From assembly GCA_032718865.1 (NCBI GenBank), contig JALUTQ010000019.1:1-64000 (forward strand): 64,000 nt of DNA. Reading direction: 5' to 3'. A program made the translations under genes and the position numbers. The stretch comes from Tilletia caries (lineage: Eukaryota > Basidiomycota > Exobasidiomycetes > Tilletiales > Tilletiaceae). The notes under the pieces are model-generated. The model ran no database searches, had not been told where the DNA came from, and was given only the letters and a program-made list of their open reading frames with translations. Position 1 is the stretch's first letter. Every line of letters begins with the position of its first letter. Shown piece after piece: positions 55,165 to 64,000 of this stretch.

Positions 55165-57544
55165 TTCCCTTCTCGAGGATATTGTCGACTGTTAGAAGCC
55201 ATCCGTCCGAGCAACGTTCCACCTTGTGGAACTCGCACCATTCGACCCGTTCCTCTCCATGGTCGCAGACAAAAGAGACCGGAAGGACGACGACCGACAA
55301 TGTTCGTTGTGATTTGCCGCTGTCGAATCCTTGGAGCTCGATGTCTTGGGCGGGAAACTTCTCAATGTCTGGAGCGAGTGATGTCAAAGCTCTCGAAGAT
55401 ATGAGGCTGATCTCCGAACCCGAGTCTAGGAGTAGCTCGTATTGATCCTCTCCCTCGACCTTCACGGGCAGTTTGAAGGAGGCTGCCCTTTGATGTAGCG
55501 TTCCAGGGAGCTTTGCATCTGGAGTTCCCCGTCTGACCGTTCGTACCGCGCTGCACTTGCGGACGTTGTTCTCGGAATCATGTTCGGTGTCGTCCGTAAA
55601 GAAATCGTCTTCTTCGTCGACAGTGCTGGTCGTACCATCCGAGTCAGAGCCAGAACGTAGGGCGTCCGCAACGACCTTGGCGATGTTTGGAACTCGTGAT
55701 TCGACCCGTCGGACATATCTCCCCTTGCCCTTTTCCTTCGGGCAATCCCTAGCCGCGTGTCCCACCTCATGACAAAGGAAGCAGCCACCCGTTTCCCGGT
55801 CCTTCTTCCTCTGTTCTTTCTCCTCATCCGAACGAGGTTGACCAGTAGCGATTGCAGATGATCGCTTCGACGCGTGTCGGACGTTCCTCTTGGTCCAATC
55901 GCGTCGTGGTTCATTCGTTCGGATATCGTCGTCTCCTTCCCCAGCATACACCCCGAATTGTTCACGAAGATACGTCTCGCGCTTGATCATTCGTTGAACA
56001 TAATCCTCCCATGTCGTCGCCCGTTCCATCACGTCAAGCAGCTGGAGTTGCCAGTTGCTCGGCAGACCGTTGTGGACCATGCCGATTAGCTCGATGGAGG
56101 ATCGTTGATTGAGAACGCGACTGATCTCGTCAGGAAAGACGATCCGGATGTTCTCGGGTCGATTGTAAACGAGCCGAGAGACTCCTTCCATACCGACCAG
56201 CCAGTACTTGTCGTAGAGATAGCTGGAAAGCGCTTCGGACCGAGGTTTGAATCGTCGTTGGAGCATCTGTAGCGTGGCGGCGGTGGGATCCCTCGTCCAT
56301 CGTCGGAAGAAGTACGTCCGCCATTCATCCCACGTCGTTGGTCGCGGCCAAATGGTGTCCCACCAGTCCTTGGCTGCGCCTTTCATGCAGCTTCCGACGA
56401 TACCGAGAATAGCCGCATCCTCGTAAAGACCTTGACTTCGGAAGTGCTCGAGGTAAATCCAATAAGCAAGTGGGCGGCGATCAGCGGGGTTGAAATCGCC
56501 AACCTCCGCTTGCTTCGGAACGTTTGAACGGGAACGTTGCTGGAAGTCTCGGCCATTCCGGAAGTCGGGTGGTCCGCCTCCGCCAGGGCCTTGACCTCCA
56601 CCAGGACCTGGACCGCCGCCAGGACCTGGACCACCGCCGGGCCCGCCGCCACCGGGTCCATTCCCTCCTGGTCTACTGCCAAACGCATTCCACCCCGTTC
56701 CTCCGCTGTTGAAACCTCCTTGTTGTATGCCGTCACGGACTCCTCCAGAACCCGGACGAAAGTACGACATGGGTCTCTCCGGACCAGTCGGTTCTCCTCC
56801 GTATGTACGGGTTTGTGTTTGAGGTCGTGTGTCGGTAAACATTGAGAGGGCTTCGATCGGTCCGTGAGCTGGGATCGTTTGGATTGCGTGCTCGGGATGT
56901 GATGCTGTCGCGTCAGCAAAGCCGACAGACGGTCTGGCGGGTGCTGTTTGGGGCCAAGGGGCCTCTGGCCGAGTAGCAGGAGGTGGCACAATCGTCGACT
57001 CCTGTCGTGTGCCTTTGAACTCTTCGACAGGCTTGCCAAAGACGTCCGTGATCCTCGAGTTGATCTTGGAGAAGTCTTCCTCAAGGCGAGCGTCGAGTCT
57101 CGACAGATCGGTCTCGAGGCGCTCGACGCGGTCGTGGGTGGTGGTTGTAGTACCAGCCGACCCTCCGCTTCCTGTGCCTTCTTGACGAGCCGCAGAACCG
57201 ACTCGTACAGAATGTTCGAGTTGTCGAATTGAACGCCGACGGTCTCGTCGTAGCCGGTCCTCCGCTTTCCAATCTCGCTTCATGCCATCGATGCGTTCGA
57301 GCCTGGCCTCGATCGGCATCTCGTTGGGTGAGTGGGGAGGAGAGATGCCATACTGGATCTCGAGCTCTGTCAAGCGTTGTAGTTGGATATCTTGGGTCGA
57401 GACGCCCGGGAATTGAGGGTGGGGCGTCGAGGATGAGGGACCGGCCGCTTGTTGAGGGTATTGAGCTTGCCGGGGGGTGTCCGTAGCGCCCGTCTGTCGC
57501 TGACGGGTAAGGGCTTCTGCGCCCTGATAGATCTGGGTCGCCAT
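55031..57544 (-). CDS. Ty3/Gypsy Gag and protease
   Basis: The ATG at 57544 (MATQIYQGAEALTRQRQ) is preferred over 57610, because the extra N-terminal residues look like leader. A helical Gag region contains FRSQGLYEDAAILGIVGSCMKGAAKDWWD and WRTYFFRRWTRDP (retrotransposon Gag fold). It is preceded by a long Gly/Pro array (GGNGPGGGGPGGGPGPGGG) coded by GGTCCA/CCTGGT repeats at 56570-56670. A zinc knuckle, CFLCHEVGHAARDC, follows, then an acidic stretch and an aspartic protease active site, YELLLDSGSEISLIS. It ends at 55031 in overlap with RT. Confidence 0.85.
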   Translation of the reverse strand: MATQIYQGAEALTRQRQTGATDTPRQAQYPQQAAGPSSSTPHPQFPGVSTQDIQLQRLTELEIQYGISPPHSPNEMPIEARLERIDGMKRDWKAEDRLRRDRRRSIRQLEHSVRVGSAARQEGTGSGGSAGTTTTTHDRVERLETDLSRLDARLEEDFSKINSRITDVFGKPVEEFKGTRQESTIVPPPATRPEAPWPQTAPARPSVGFADATASHPEHAIQTIPAHGPIEALSMFTDTRPQTQTRTYGGEPTGPERPMSYFRPGSGGVRDGIQQGGFNSGGTGWNAFGSRPGGNGPGGGGPGGGPGPGGGPGPGGGQGPGGGGPPDFRNGRDFQQRSRSNVPKQAEVGDFNPADRRPLAYWIYLEHFRSQGLYEDAAILGIVGSCMKGAAKDWWDTIWPRPTTWDEWRTYFFRRWTRDPTAATLQMLQRRFKPRSEALSSYLYDKYWLVGMEGVSRLVYNRPENIRIVFPDEISRVLNQRSSIELIGMVHNGLPSNWQLQLLDVMERATTWEDYVQRMIKRETYLREQFGVYAGEGDDDIRTNEPRRDWTKRNVRHASKRSSAIATGQPRSDEEKEQRKKDRETGGCFLCHEVGHAARDCPKEKGKGRYVRRVESRVPNIAKVVADALRSGSDSDGTTSTVDEEDDFFTDDTEHDSENNVRKCSAVRTVRRGTPDAKLPGTLHQRAASFKLPVKVEGEDQYELLLDSGSEISLISSRALTSLAPDIEKFPAQDIELQGFDSGKSQRTLSVVVLPVSFVCDHGEERVEWCEFHKVERCSDGWLLTVDNILEKGIACDPVRRQLVRYVRTNSDHAGKNDPTEEAEKCIKDLQEDDGQG

Positions 57545-57805
57545 CTTGTCCTGCACGTCCAAAGGAATGCGGTAGACGGCAAATGGAAAGGGAAGGAAGA
57601 TGGAAAACACGAGAGGAACGCATGATAGGCGTGGAAAGTCGGGCAGATTTCGTCCGGCCTGTGGCGCACGCAGGAACTACGCGTCTGAAAGAAGCGCGTT
57701 GGGCAGGAGACGGACGGAGGATGAGGGGAGGTCGGACGACGGTACCAGGGATTCACCTCGACGATTGGTTGCCGGGTATGGACACTGGTAAGAACCTGTG
57801 GGCAA

Positions 57806-58316
57806 TTAGGCACCGCTAGCGTCATCGGAGGACTGTCGAACGGTCACCTCTACCCTCACGATGTCTCGGTTTTGCAAGCCGGGAAACGCCTGTGGGGGCA
57901 ATTCAGCGAGTATATGATTCGGTTCGTGTGGGCGTGTCACTTGAAGGAAAAAGCGTGGGGTGTGCGTGGAAACGTCGAATTGGAAGGAGGTGGCAGAAAG
58001 ATCGCCCAGTTCCTGCCAAGCGCACGAGAGAAGTGTCAGTGTAGAACGCGTGCCTCGGGTAGAGTTATTCCGAAGACAGACGTACCTTCCAGTCACGCGG
58101 CCATCTTACCATACACACGCGGTCGCCAAAGGTGAGGACAAGCAGGCGGACCTGGTTGTATGCGGAATCGTGCCATCCCTGGGTCGGAGTATTCCCAACC
58201 TCGCAGCGCTGTTGAACGGCAGCTAAGGGCATTTCATCCGTATCGGAAAGGGGCCGGACAGCGGACGGCCCTGGGGAAAGAGAGATGGACGTGGGTGTTT
58301 GCGTTGAGGCATCCAT
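57806..58316 (-). CDS. Small conserved-looking protein, two exons
   Basis: Exon 1 (58316-58086) starts MDASTQTPTSISLSPG and contains RLLVLTFGDRVCMVRWPRDWK. A 73-bp intron (58085-58013, GTACGT...GGCAG) joins in phase to exon 2 (58012-57806): ELGDLSATSFQFDVSTHTPRFFLQV...FPGLQNRDIVRVEV. About 145 residues. The beta-strand/helix alternation, with a closing LQNRDIVRV, is reminiscent of a ubiquitin-like (beta-grasp) domain such as PB1, but this is a guess from the pattern. It sits just upstream of the Gypsy Gag in the same direction. Confidence 0.6.
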
Positions 58317-58767
58317 AGGTGCCTTGAACGTTATGAAAGTGACCAGTTCGCGAAAGAGGCAGGGGGTGAAGAAGAGGAAGAGAGGATAGTGTGAAAGGTG
58401 GGAAGGACTGATGAGGGGGGGGGACAGGATGAGAGACACGAAATTGTAAGCTAAGCATGAACGATCAACGGCGCAGGGAATGAGAAAAACCCAGGGCGCA
58501 GGCGGGTAAACTGTATAAGGAATCGACAACGTTTACTGATGAGATGAGAGCATCATAACTTGTTAGCAAACTGTAATAGCTGAACGGTCATTCCAATCAG
58601 TGAAACAGCGTGAAAAAGGGCCATACGTTCCGTCCAGAAAACGGTAGGAGTTGTTGCATTTGTGGATGAGCGCGCGGACGACTGGGGTTTATAGACATGA
58701 GTCTGAAAGAGAAAAATTGTTCGGCCATCATGGCGCAAAGATACATCAGAAAGATGCAATCGATGTG
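58317..58767. other. Intergenic
   Basis: Upstream region of the small two-exon gene and 3' flank of the F-box-like gene. No further gene is seen. Confidence 0.4.
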
Positions 58768-60527
58768 TCAGAACATACGCATCCTCTTCGATGCCGGTGT
58801 CGACGTTGATCCCCCAAGTGTCAGGGCGGAGTTCGAATCAGAACCATCCCCGGCGAGACCTGCGACGGCGTGAGCAAACGTAGCAAGTGGCGAGTGATGG
58901 CCAACACTGTCCTGGTTGCTCGCGGTAACGATAGATGCAGGCATGGGAGTCGCAACCGACGAGGTGGATGCCGTTGGCATGTGCCCCGGAAAAGAGGAGT
59001 CAGCGGCACCGGGACCGTTGAACGGAGAGACGGAAAGTGTCGACGACGAAGCGGGAGATCCCGAGAAAGTCAACACACTGGATGACTCCAAACTCACTGA
59101 GTTGCCGATGGTGAATGACGAATCAAGTGATCCTGAAGAGGATCCGGACAGCGCACTCAACTCAGACCACGTCGTGGATCCGTCTTCCGACTCTGTATCC
59201 GAGTCCGATGATGCTACGGAGGACGGAAGTGAAACACGTCGACGGCTGTATGGCTTGATGTATGCGAGGAAGGGCAAGGAATGGACGTTTGCCCAATTGT
59301 GGAATTTGTTGAGGTTCTGTTCGAAGAAGCGTTCTTCCACACCGAGGGTCGAGAGGCGGGGGGGGGGGCGGATGGTCCTTTGCATTGGATGTGGGCGATG
59401 AATAGACTGGGGAAATGATTGTCATCGCAGGGAAGCCAGTCACTGAGGGGTATATTTGACTTGATCCGGAGCTTGTACAGTGATACTGCCCGGATGCAAC
59501 GTAGGAACCGGCCTTCAACCTCGAGAAGCTGTAGACTGAGCTTTTCAAGCTTTCGCAGATGGACGTAGGGGAGGTCGACCTGGGGAATGTTGGCTGCTCG
59601 TGGGTCGGGCTCGCAAACGGCGATATCGAGGTGTTGGACCCTGGACATCTTCTGCAATAGGCAGTTCAACCAATCGAACGTAGGAGTGACGGCATTGAAG
59701 CCCGAGCATACCAAGACAAACTCGGAGGTGCGGTAGAGATGGTCGAGTAGGTTGACACGGAGGTCTCGACCCCCGATGAAACATTCCACGAGACACCCGG
59801 GGGCGCGAATGACAAGACGTTTGATGTCGGCACGCGGCCTGGAATGTGGGAACATCTTGTGCAGGCGTATGGTGGGTCGGATGTGCCGCCCATTCACGAC
59901 GGCCGAATCTACTTCGATGTGAATGACCCGCAAGTGGATATTGTTAGCAACGATCTCCTCGACAAGATCGATGTGATCTTGCTGGGCTGTGAGACGGATA
60001 TGGAGCTCGTGGATTCCGTAACTTGCGACGCTCATGCGAGCCAGAACGGTTGTTGAAAGTACCCACCGAGGAACATGCATGGTCTTCCATAGCCTGAGAC
60101 TAGAACGGGTGATCGGTTCATGTGCTCGCAAGTCGATGGACACACTATGCAGCAGGGGCAGCCGAGCGCGAGTGAGGGACTGCTGTAGTTCGTATAGGTT
60201 GGGGATCCGGGACGCCTCTGTGCCTTGGAAGAAATCCCAATAGAGGCGATGATCGTTGACCGGATCGTGTACGCTGGGATGGAAGGGGGCTCGACAGTCG
60301 TGAACGCCGTGGTGAATCGGCCGTGGGAAGGCGTGGAAGTGGAAGCCAATGACAGCGTCGACCGCGAGCTTGACCTTCCAGTTGAGCAGCTGAAAATCGA
60401 TCGTGCTCCTAATGAATTGCTTCAACGGGTGTTCACGTCTCGGCGGCCGATAGAACACGTGTTGCATGATAAGGAGGATGATTTTGCCGGGCAGCTCTGC
60501 GGAAACAGTTGAATCAGCTCGGGACAT
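58768..60527 (-). CDS. F-box-like protein, frame shifted at an 11-base C run
   Basis: The ATG at 60527 (MSRADSTVSAELPGKIILLIMQHVFYRP) opens with an F-box-like helix pair, as in substrate receptors of SCF ubiquitin ligases. A long region of short hydrophobic repeats follows (RLPLLHSVSIDLRA, LHELHIRL, HLRVIHIEV, VQHLDIAV, LRKLEKLSLQLL), LRR-like and usual for fungal F-box proteins. At 59358-59368 the coding strand has eleven C. The frame before it and the frame after it (LSTLGVEERFFEQNLNKFHNWANVHSLPFLAYIKPY) differ by one base, and the second runs to 58768 with a Ser-rich tail. A length error in the C run is the likely cause. The first frame alone would end at 59214. Confidence 0.5.
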
Positions 60528-60639
60528 AGTGAATGCTGGAAAAGGTCGACTCACTGTCAAAGCAGTCAAACAAAGACCTCTTGATCACAAAACGCGGCAT
60601 GATATCAGGACACGTAATAGCGGTTTGATGTGTGGTTCT

Positions 60640-61176
60640 TGCTTAGCGACGAGGAACAACCTGGGCTATGGAAGAGCAGAAGAGAGTGTAGACACCGGTC
60701 AACATCTGTCTGTAGATGGGCATACCGCGACGGAAGACGACGAAAGAACGCATCAATTCGAGAAAGATGCCAACGGCTGGTGGAGTACCGGGCAAGAGGC
60801 GAATGGAGAAGATGCTGCTGAGGGCTTTCGGATGTGGGCTTGAGCAATCTGTCACGGAAAGAGATGGTAGATGAATCGACATCGAACAGAAGAGTCTGAA
60901 GTAGGTAGCAACTCACTTTATGGACGCCGTAACGGACAAGAAAGATTAGGGATGAGCATATAATCTTCGCTGCAGCAGCAAGTCGCCAGCAAAGAAGGCA
61001 TAACGTTGCCGCTGCGGTGGTGGGAGCATCCTGGAAGAAATCGGAAGCTCGCGATGCGTGGTGGCGGTGGAATCATTGGTAGTGGAACCTGAGGAGATTC
61101 GAGATAACGGTTGTGGGGTGGGTGGTGGTTGCATTGAGGTTGATATTGTGGTGGTGGTGGTGGTGGTCGCTGTCAC
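60640..61176 (-). CDS. Possible small membrane-protein gene, exon model uncertain
   Basis: A Thr/Ser/Pro-rich start (MTATTTTTTTISTSMQPPPTPQPLSRISSG) at 61176 is followed by a hydrophobic stretch (LAAAAKIICSSLIFLVRYGVHK), a GTGAGT donor at ~60915 and an acceptor GTGACAG at ~60852. The best downstream frame is ALSSIFSIRLLPGTPPAVGIFLELMRSFVVFRRG...TLFCSSIAQVVPRR. The frames do not join cleanly, so an exon boundary is misplaced or missing. I do not recognise the product. Confidence 0.3.
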
Positions 61177-61199
61177 CCCATGCGAAGGATCGGGAGCTG

Positions 61200-62139
61200 T
61201 GTGTGATCAACAAGAACAAAGTTGGCGGTGACAGCGTTTGCCTCTATCTCCGTTGATCGATCGACCTGAGAGCAATGTCACGTGGCCCTTCGGACATAGA
61301 TGCTAATCATTACCTCAGCGAGTTTACGACGGACAAGCTCCAGCACCATCAATTCACGTCCGTTGAAGCTCATTGATGTGGGAGCAGGTGCGGGCTGCAA
61401 AACGACTAAGTAAAGTGCTGGTTTGGAGGTATCAATCCTTGCAAAAAAAGGTAGCTAGCTTGCTGCATGACATAATGGAGGTTCGGCCGTAACGAAAATC
61501 GCTTCTAAAACCCCAAACTATAAGTCTGGGGAAAACCTTCTTTCAGTCGTTGCCTTTTTACTTTTTCCTTTTTCCCTCTTGACTCTCTGGCCTCTGCTCC
61601 TGGCCTGCAGTACTGGCCTCCCGCCTCCCACCCTGACAGCTGACTATGATACAATAAGACACCAACACGGCGGACGACGCACTGCTAAGTACTAACTAGT
61701 ATGTACTACTGGCGAGTGGCTTTCGGATTCTGTCTCAACCTAGAATTTGTATGCACTGCATCTATCTCATTGAGTATCTCATTACACACTCATTCTCTAC
61801 CACCTACCACCGCCTATGTACCACCAATTGTATATGGTCGACCTCTTCAGGCTTCAGGCTTCGGGACGCACACGACGTCAGTCAGGCTTTCAAGAATAAC
61901 GTTTCTTTCTCCCTCATTCATTCTCGTTGTCCGTCCTCGACCTGCGTATCCTCACTTCGGATCTTCGAAGCATCACCTCTCGCTCACCTCCGCCTAGCAT
62001 CACCATCCTGGCCAAAGTCGAGGAGAGGACTGGAGCATCTCTCACCGCTGTAGCACCGTTCACCTCCGTGCCTTGACGTGACCACCCATACGTTGCCCTG
62101 AGGCCGCGCTCATCAATACTCGTGGCGACATCTCGCACA
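61200..62139. promoter_or_regulatory. Upstream region of the MACPF-like gene
   Basis: No gene is seen. Pyrimidine-rich tracts near 61540-61590 and 61990-62060 and the ATG context at 62140 suggest the promoter and leader of the following gene. Confidence 0.4.
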
Positions 62140-64000
62140 ATGAGTCTCCTCCTTGCTCCTTTGTACGTCGTTTTGGTCTGTGGACAGGCCCCAGATAACT
62201 GACTCTGAACTCCTTTTCGCCCGCAGCAACAATGCTATGCGCCTCGGTCAAGGGTGAGCGAGTATTGCAGTAGGAAGAACCTCATAACGCGTGCTAATCT
62301 GGTACTCGTCCTGGACGGTCACAGATTCAACTCGTACACGCAATCAATACTAATCGATGACGCCGTCATCATCGACCCTACTCGCGAGGAGAATGTGATC
62401 GACAACTCGGGCCTGACGGTCAAAATGCTTGCAGAACGAACTGGAACACTGAGCGTGCTGGAACGAATGCCTGGCCTCGTCGAATCTTCTGTTGGAGCTA
62501 CCTCGCCCCGTACAGAATCGACGGACACAGCCAACAAGAACAGCACGGAAAAAACGAGGCTCCCTGTTCGCCCGAATGACCCTGCCTCTCCCAAAGCGAA
62601 GCCAGAAGCTCCAGCGACCGAGTCGACCAAGCCTCTGACTGCAGAACAGCGAAGGGAGGAGAGGGACAAGAAGCTTAACTCCGCTGCCGCTGCGGAGGCG
62701 AACGCAATGAGCGTCGGAGAAATGAATGCCAAGTTTGGCCAAAACAGTTCCAGGATCGAAGACCTTCTTGCCAAGAACACCCAATCGGTCAATGAAACCC
62801 AAGGTCACGTCCAGCTGCCTTGGACCGCACAAGAAGCCGAAGGTCCCGGGCAGATCGTCACGTACACCTCCAAGTTCGTAAACAAGCTCAGCGAAATCAC
62901 CGACGAGATGTCCATCAGTGGCTCGCTCTCCATCAAATACAACGCCATCGGAGGCTCAGGATCTGGAGCGTTCTTTGATGCCGAGAAATTCTATGAAAGC
63001 GACCTCAGATACCTCGTCTCGGTCAAAGTCGTCAATCAGACGCTCAACTATAAGGATCCCCTAACTTTCAACCCGTTGCGGTCCTGCATGCGCGATCAGG
63101 AGAAGTTTAATCAGACCTTTGGTGATGCTTTCATCTCGGGTTTCCTCGAGGGTGGTGAGTTCAACGCGCTCATCCTCATGAAGGTCCACAACAAGAACAA
63201 GAAGCGCGACATTCAGGCCGAGGCCAAGGTTGCCCTCACTGCCGGTCCAGTCGAGGTCTCTGCCCAGGGGAACGTCAAGCTGGCAGAGGAGAACATCGCC
63301 AACAACAGCGAGACGAGCGTGTACGTGCGCTGGTGTGGTGGCGGCAACATCAAGCCTTACGATGACGAGTGGAACATCAAGTCCGCAATGGCTGCCGCGG
63401 CGAGGTTTCCTGCATTGGTGGGGCTGTATCCACAGCGTACTTATGCAGTGTTGACGAAGTACGAGAGCCTTCGAAGCTATCTCGTGCTCAAGCCCGTCAA
63501 GCTCTCTCCGCTTCGGTATGAGTTGGCTCAGATGTACACCAACATCCTGCTGGATAGCTACATGGAGTACAAGTCCATGACGAGACGAATTTCTACCGAC
63601 ATTGCCGACATCCAGGCCGGACTGAAGGAATTTCAGACGGTCGACATATCATCGCGACCAACGCTGTCTTCAAGTTTGGCTGCGGCCGGCCTCAACTTCT
63701 TTCCCGCTACCTTGACTGGCCTCGACGACGCACGCAAAGCCATTCGCAACCAAATGAACATCATCGTCGGCGAGGTGGATGAGATGACAGACCATCCGGA
63801 GAAAGGGAGCGATCCGAAGCGCAAGCAGCCTTACGTCGGACCCGTTTCGTTTTCAATTCTACTTCCGGAAGTCGACCTGCGCAACACACGCAAGCGATCG
63901 AACGTAGCTCCTTTGAATATTCAGCGCATCAATACTGTCGATAAGCCCGAGAACGCGCCTATTGACGAGGTCAACGAAGATGCGCCGCCACTCTTTGATC
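62140..64000 (+). CDS. Fungal MACPF-like domain protein, 3' end beyond window
   Basis: Fungal proteins of this kind have a domain related to the membrane attack complex/perforin fold; their function is mostly unknown. Two very small exons, 62140-62162 (23 bp) and 62227-62253 (27 bp), precede the long exon from 62325. All joins are in phase and give MSLLLAPLFNNAMRLGQGFNSYTQSILIDDAV. A Lys/Pro/Glu-rich linker follows (residues ~70-145), then the domain start QIVTYTSKFVNKLSEITDEMSISGSLSIKYNAIGGSGSG, a Gly-rich turn typical of the family, SDLRYLVSVKVVNQTL, FGDAFISGFLEGGEFNALILMKVHNK and VRWCGGGNIK. No signal peptide is seen, so the protein is probably intracellular or exported without one. The frame is open at the right edge, so the gene is partial. 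Confidence 0.7.

Larger units (their letters stand above)
51327..57610 (-). mobile_element. Ty3/Gypsy chromovirus-type retrotransposon
   Basis: Gag-protease, RT, RNase H and integrase lie in Ty3/Gypsy order on the minus strand. No convincing pair of LTRs was found. A purine tract followed by TGTGACGG past the integrase could start the 3' LTR, but only ~200 bp separate Gag from the next gene (57806), so the 5' LTR is missing or very short. The element is probably truncated. Confidence 0.75.

Overview
The window looks like nuclear DNA from a filamentous or yeast-forming fungus, probably a basidiomycete. Genes carry many short introns (about 50-90 bp, donors GTGAGT or GTACGT, acceptors CAG or TAG). 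The gene content is fungal: an alpha-arrestin-like protein, a PTS1-tagged acyl-CoA synthetase, a DUF6604-type protein, a fungal rvt-type reverse transcriptase and a MACPF-like protein. I cannot name the species. No rRNA, CRISPR array or prokaryotic operon is visible.

Positions 1-31,300 are almost entirely mobile DNA. In order: a Crypton tyrosine-recombinase gene (about 6191 to 1414, minus) split by a hAT-type insertion (3722-4511); a complete Mutator-like element (6600-10568) with 40-bp inverted ends and an 11-bp target duplication; a CT-rich, intron-like stretch without clear coding, holding a second hAT-type element (14422-15193) and a pair of ~300-bp direct repeats; a PIF/Harbinger element (Myb/SANT-like gene 17002-18381, transposase 21722 to 18587) whose transposase is split by a third hAT-type element (19690-21245); a DIRS-like tyrosine-recombinase retrotransposon (27993 to 22847); and several short inverted-repeat elements. 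Both hAT insertions inside genes are flanked by exact 8-bp duplications. Removing the element plus one duplication copy leaves the host transposase frame continuous.

Positions 32,500-46,700 hold cellular genes. An acyl-CoA synthetase (minus) and an arrestin-like gene (plus) diverge from a ~520-bp shared promoter region. A reverse-transcriptase-like rvt gene with two in-frame TGA codons, a DUF6604-type gene with a hexanucleotide-coded Gly-Gln tract, and a small secreted-protein gene follow on the minus strand.

Positions 46,700-51,300 are poor in genes, with a TTA-flanked MITE and a degraded GH55-like glucanase fragment. A Ty3/Gypsy chromovirus-type retrotransposon lies at 57,544 to about 51,250, broken by a 7-bp tandem duplication. 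The right end has a small two-exon gene, an F-box-like gene with an 11-base C run that shifts its frame, and the start of a MACPF-like gene that runs off the window.

Some single-base frame breaks (arrestin gene, F-box homopolymer, DIRS recombinase) could be assembly errors rather than real lesions. All family assignments come from reading motifs, not from database searches.
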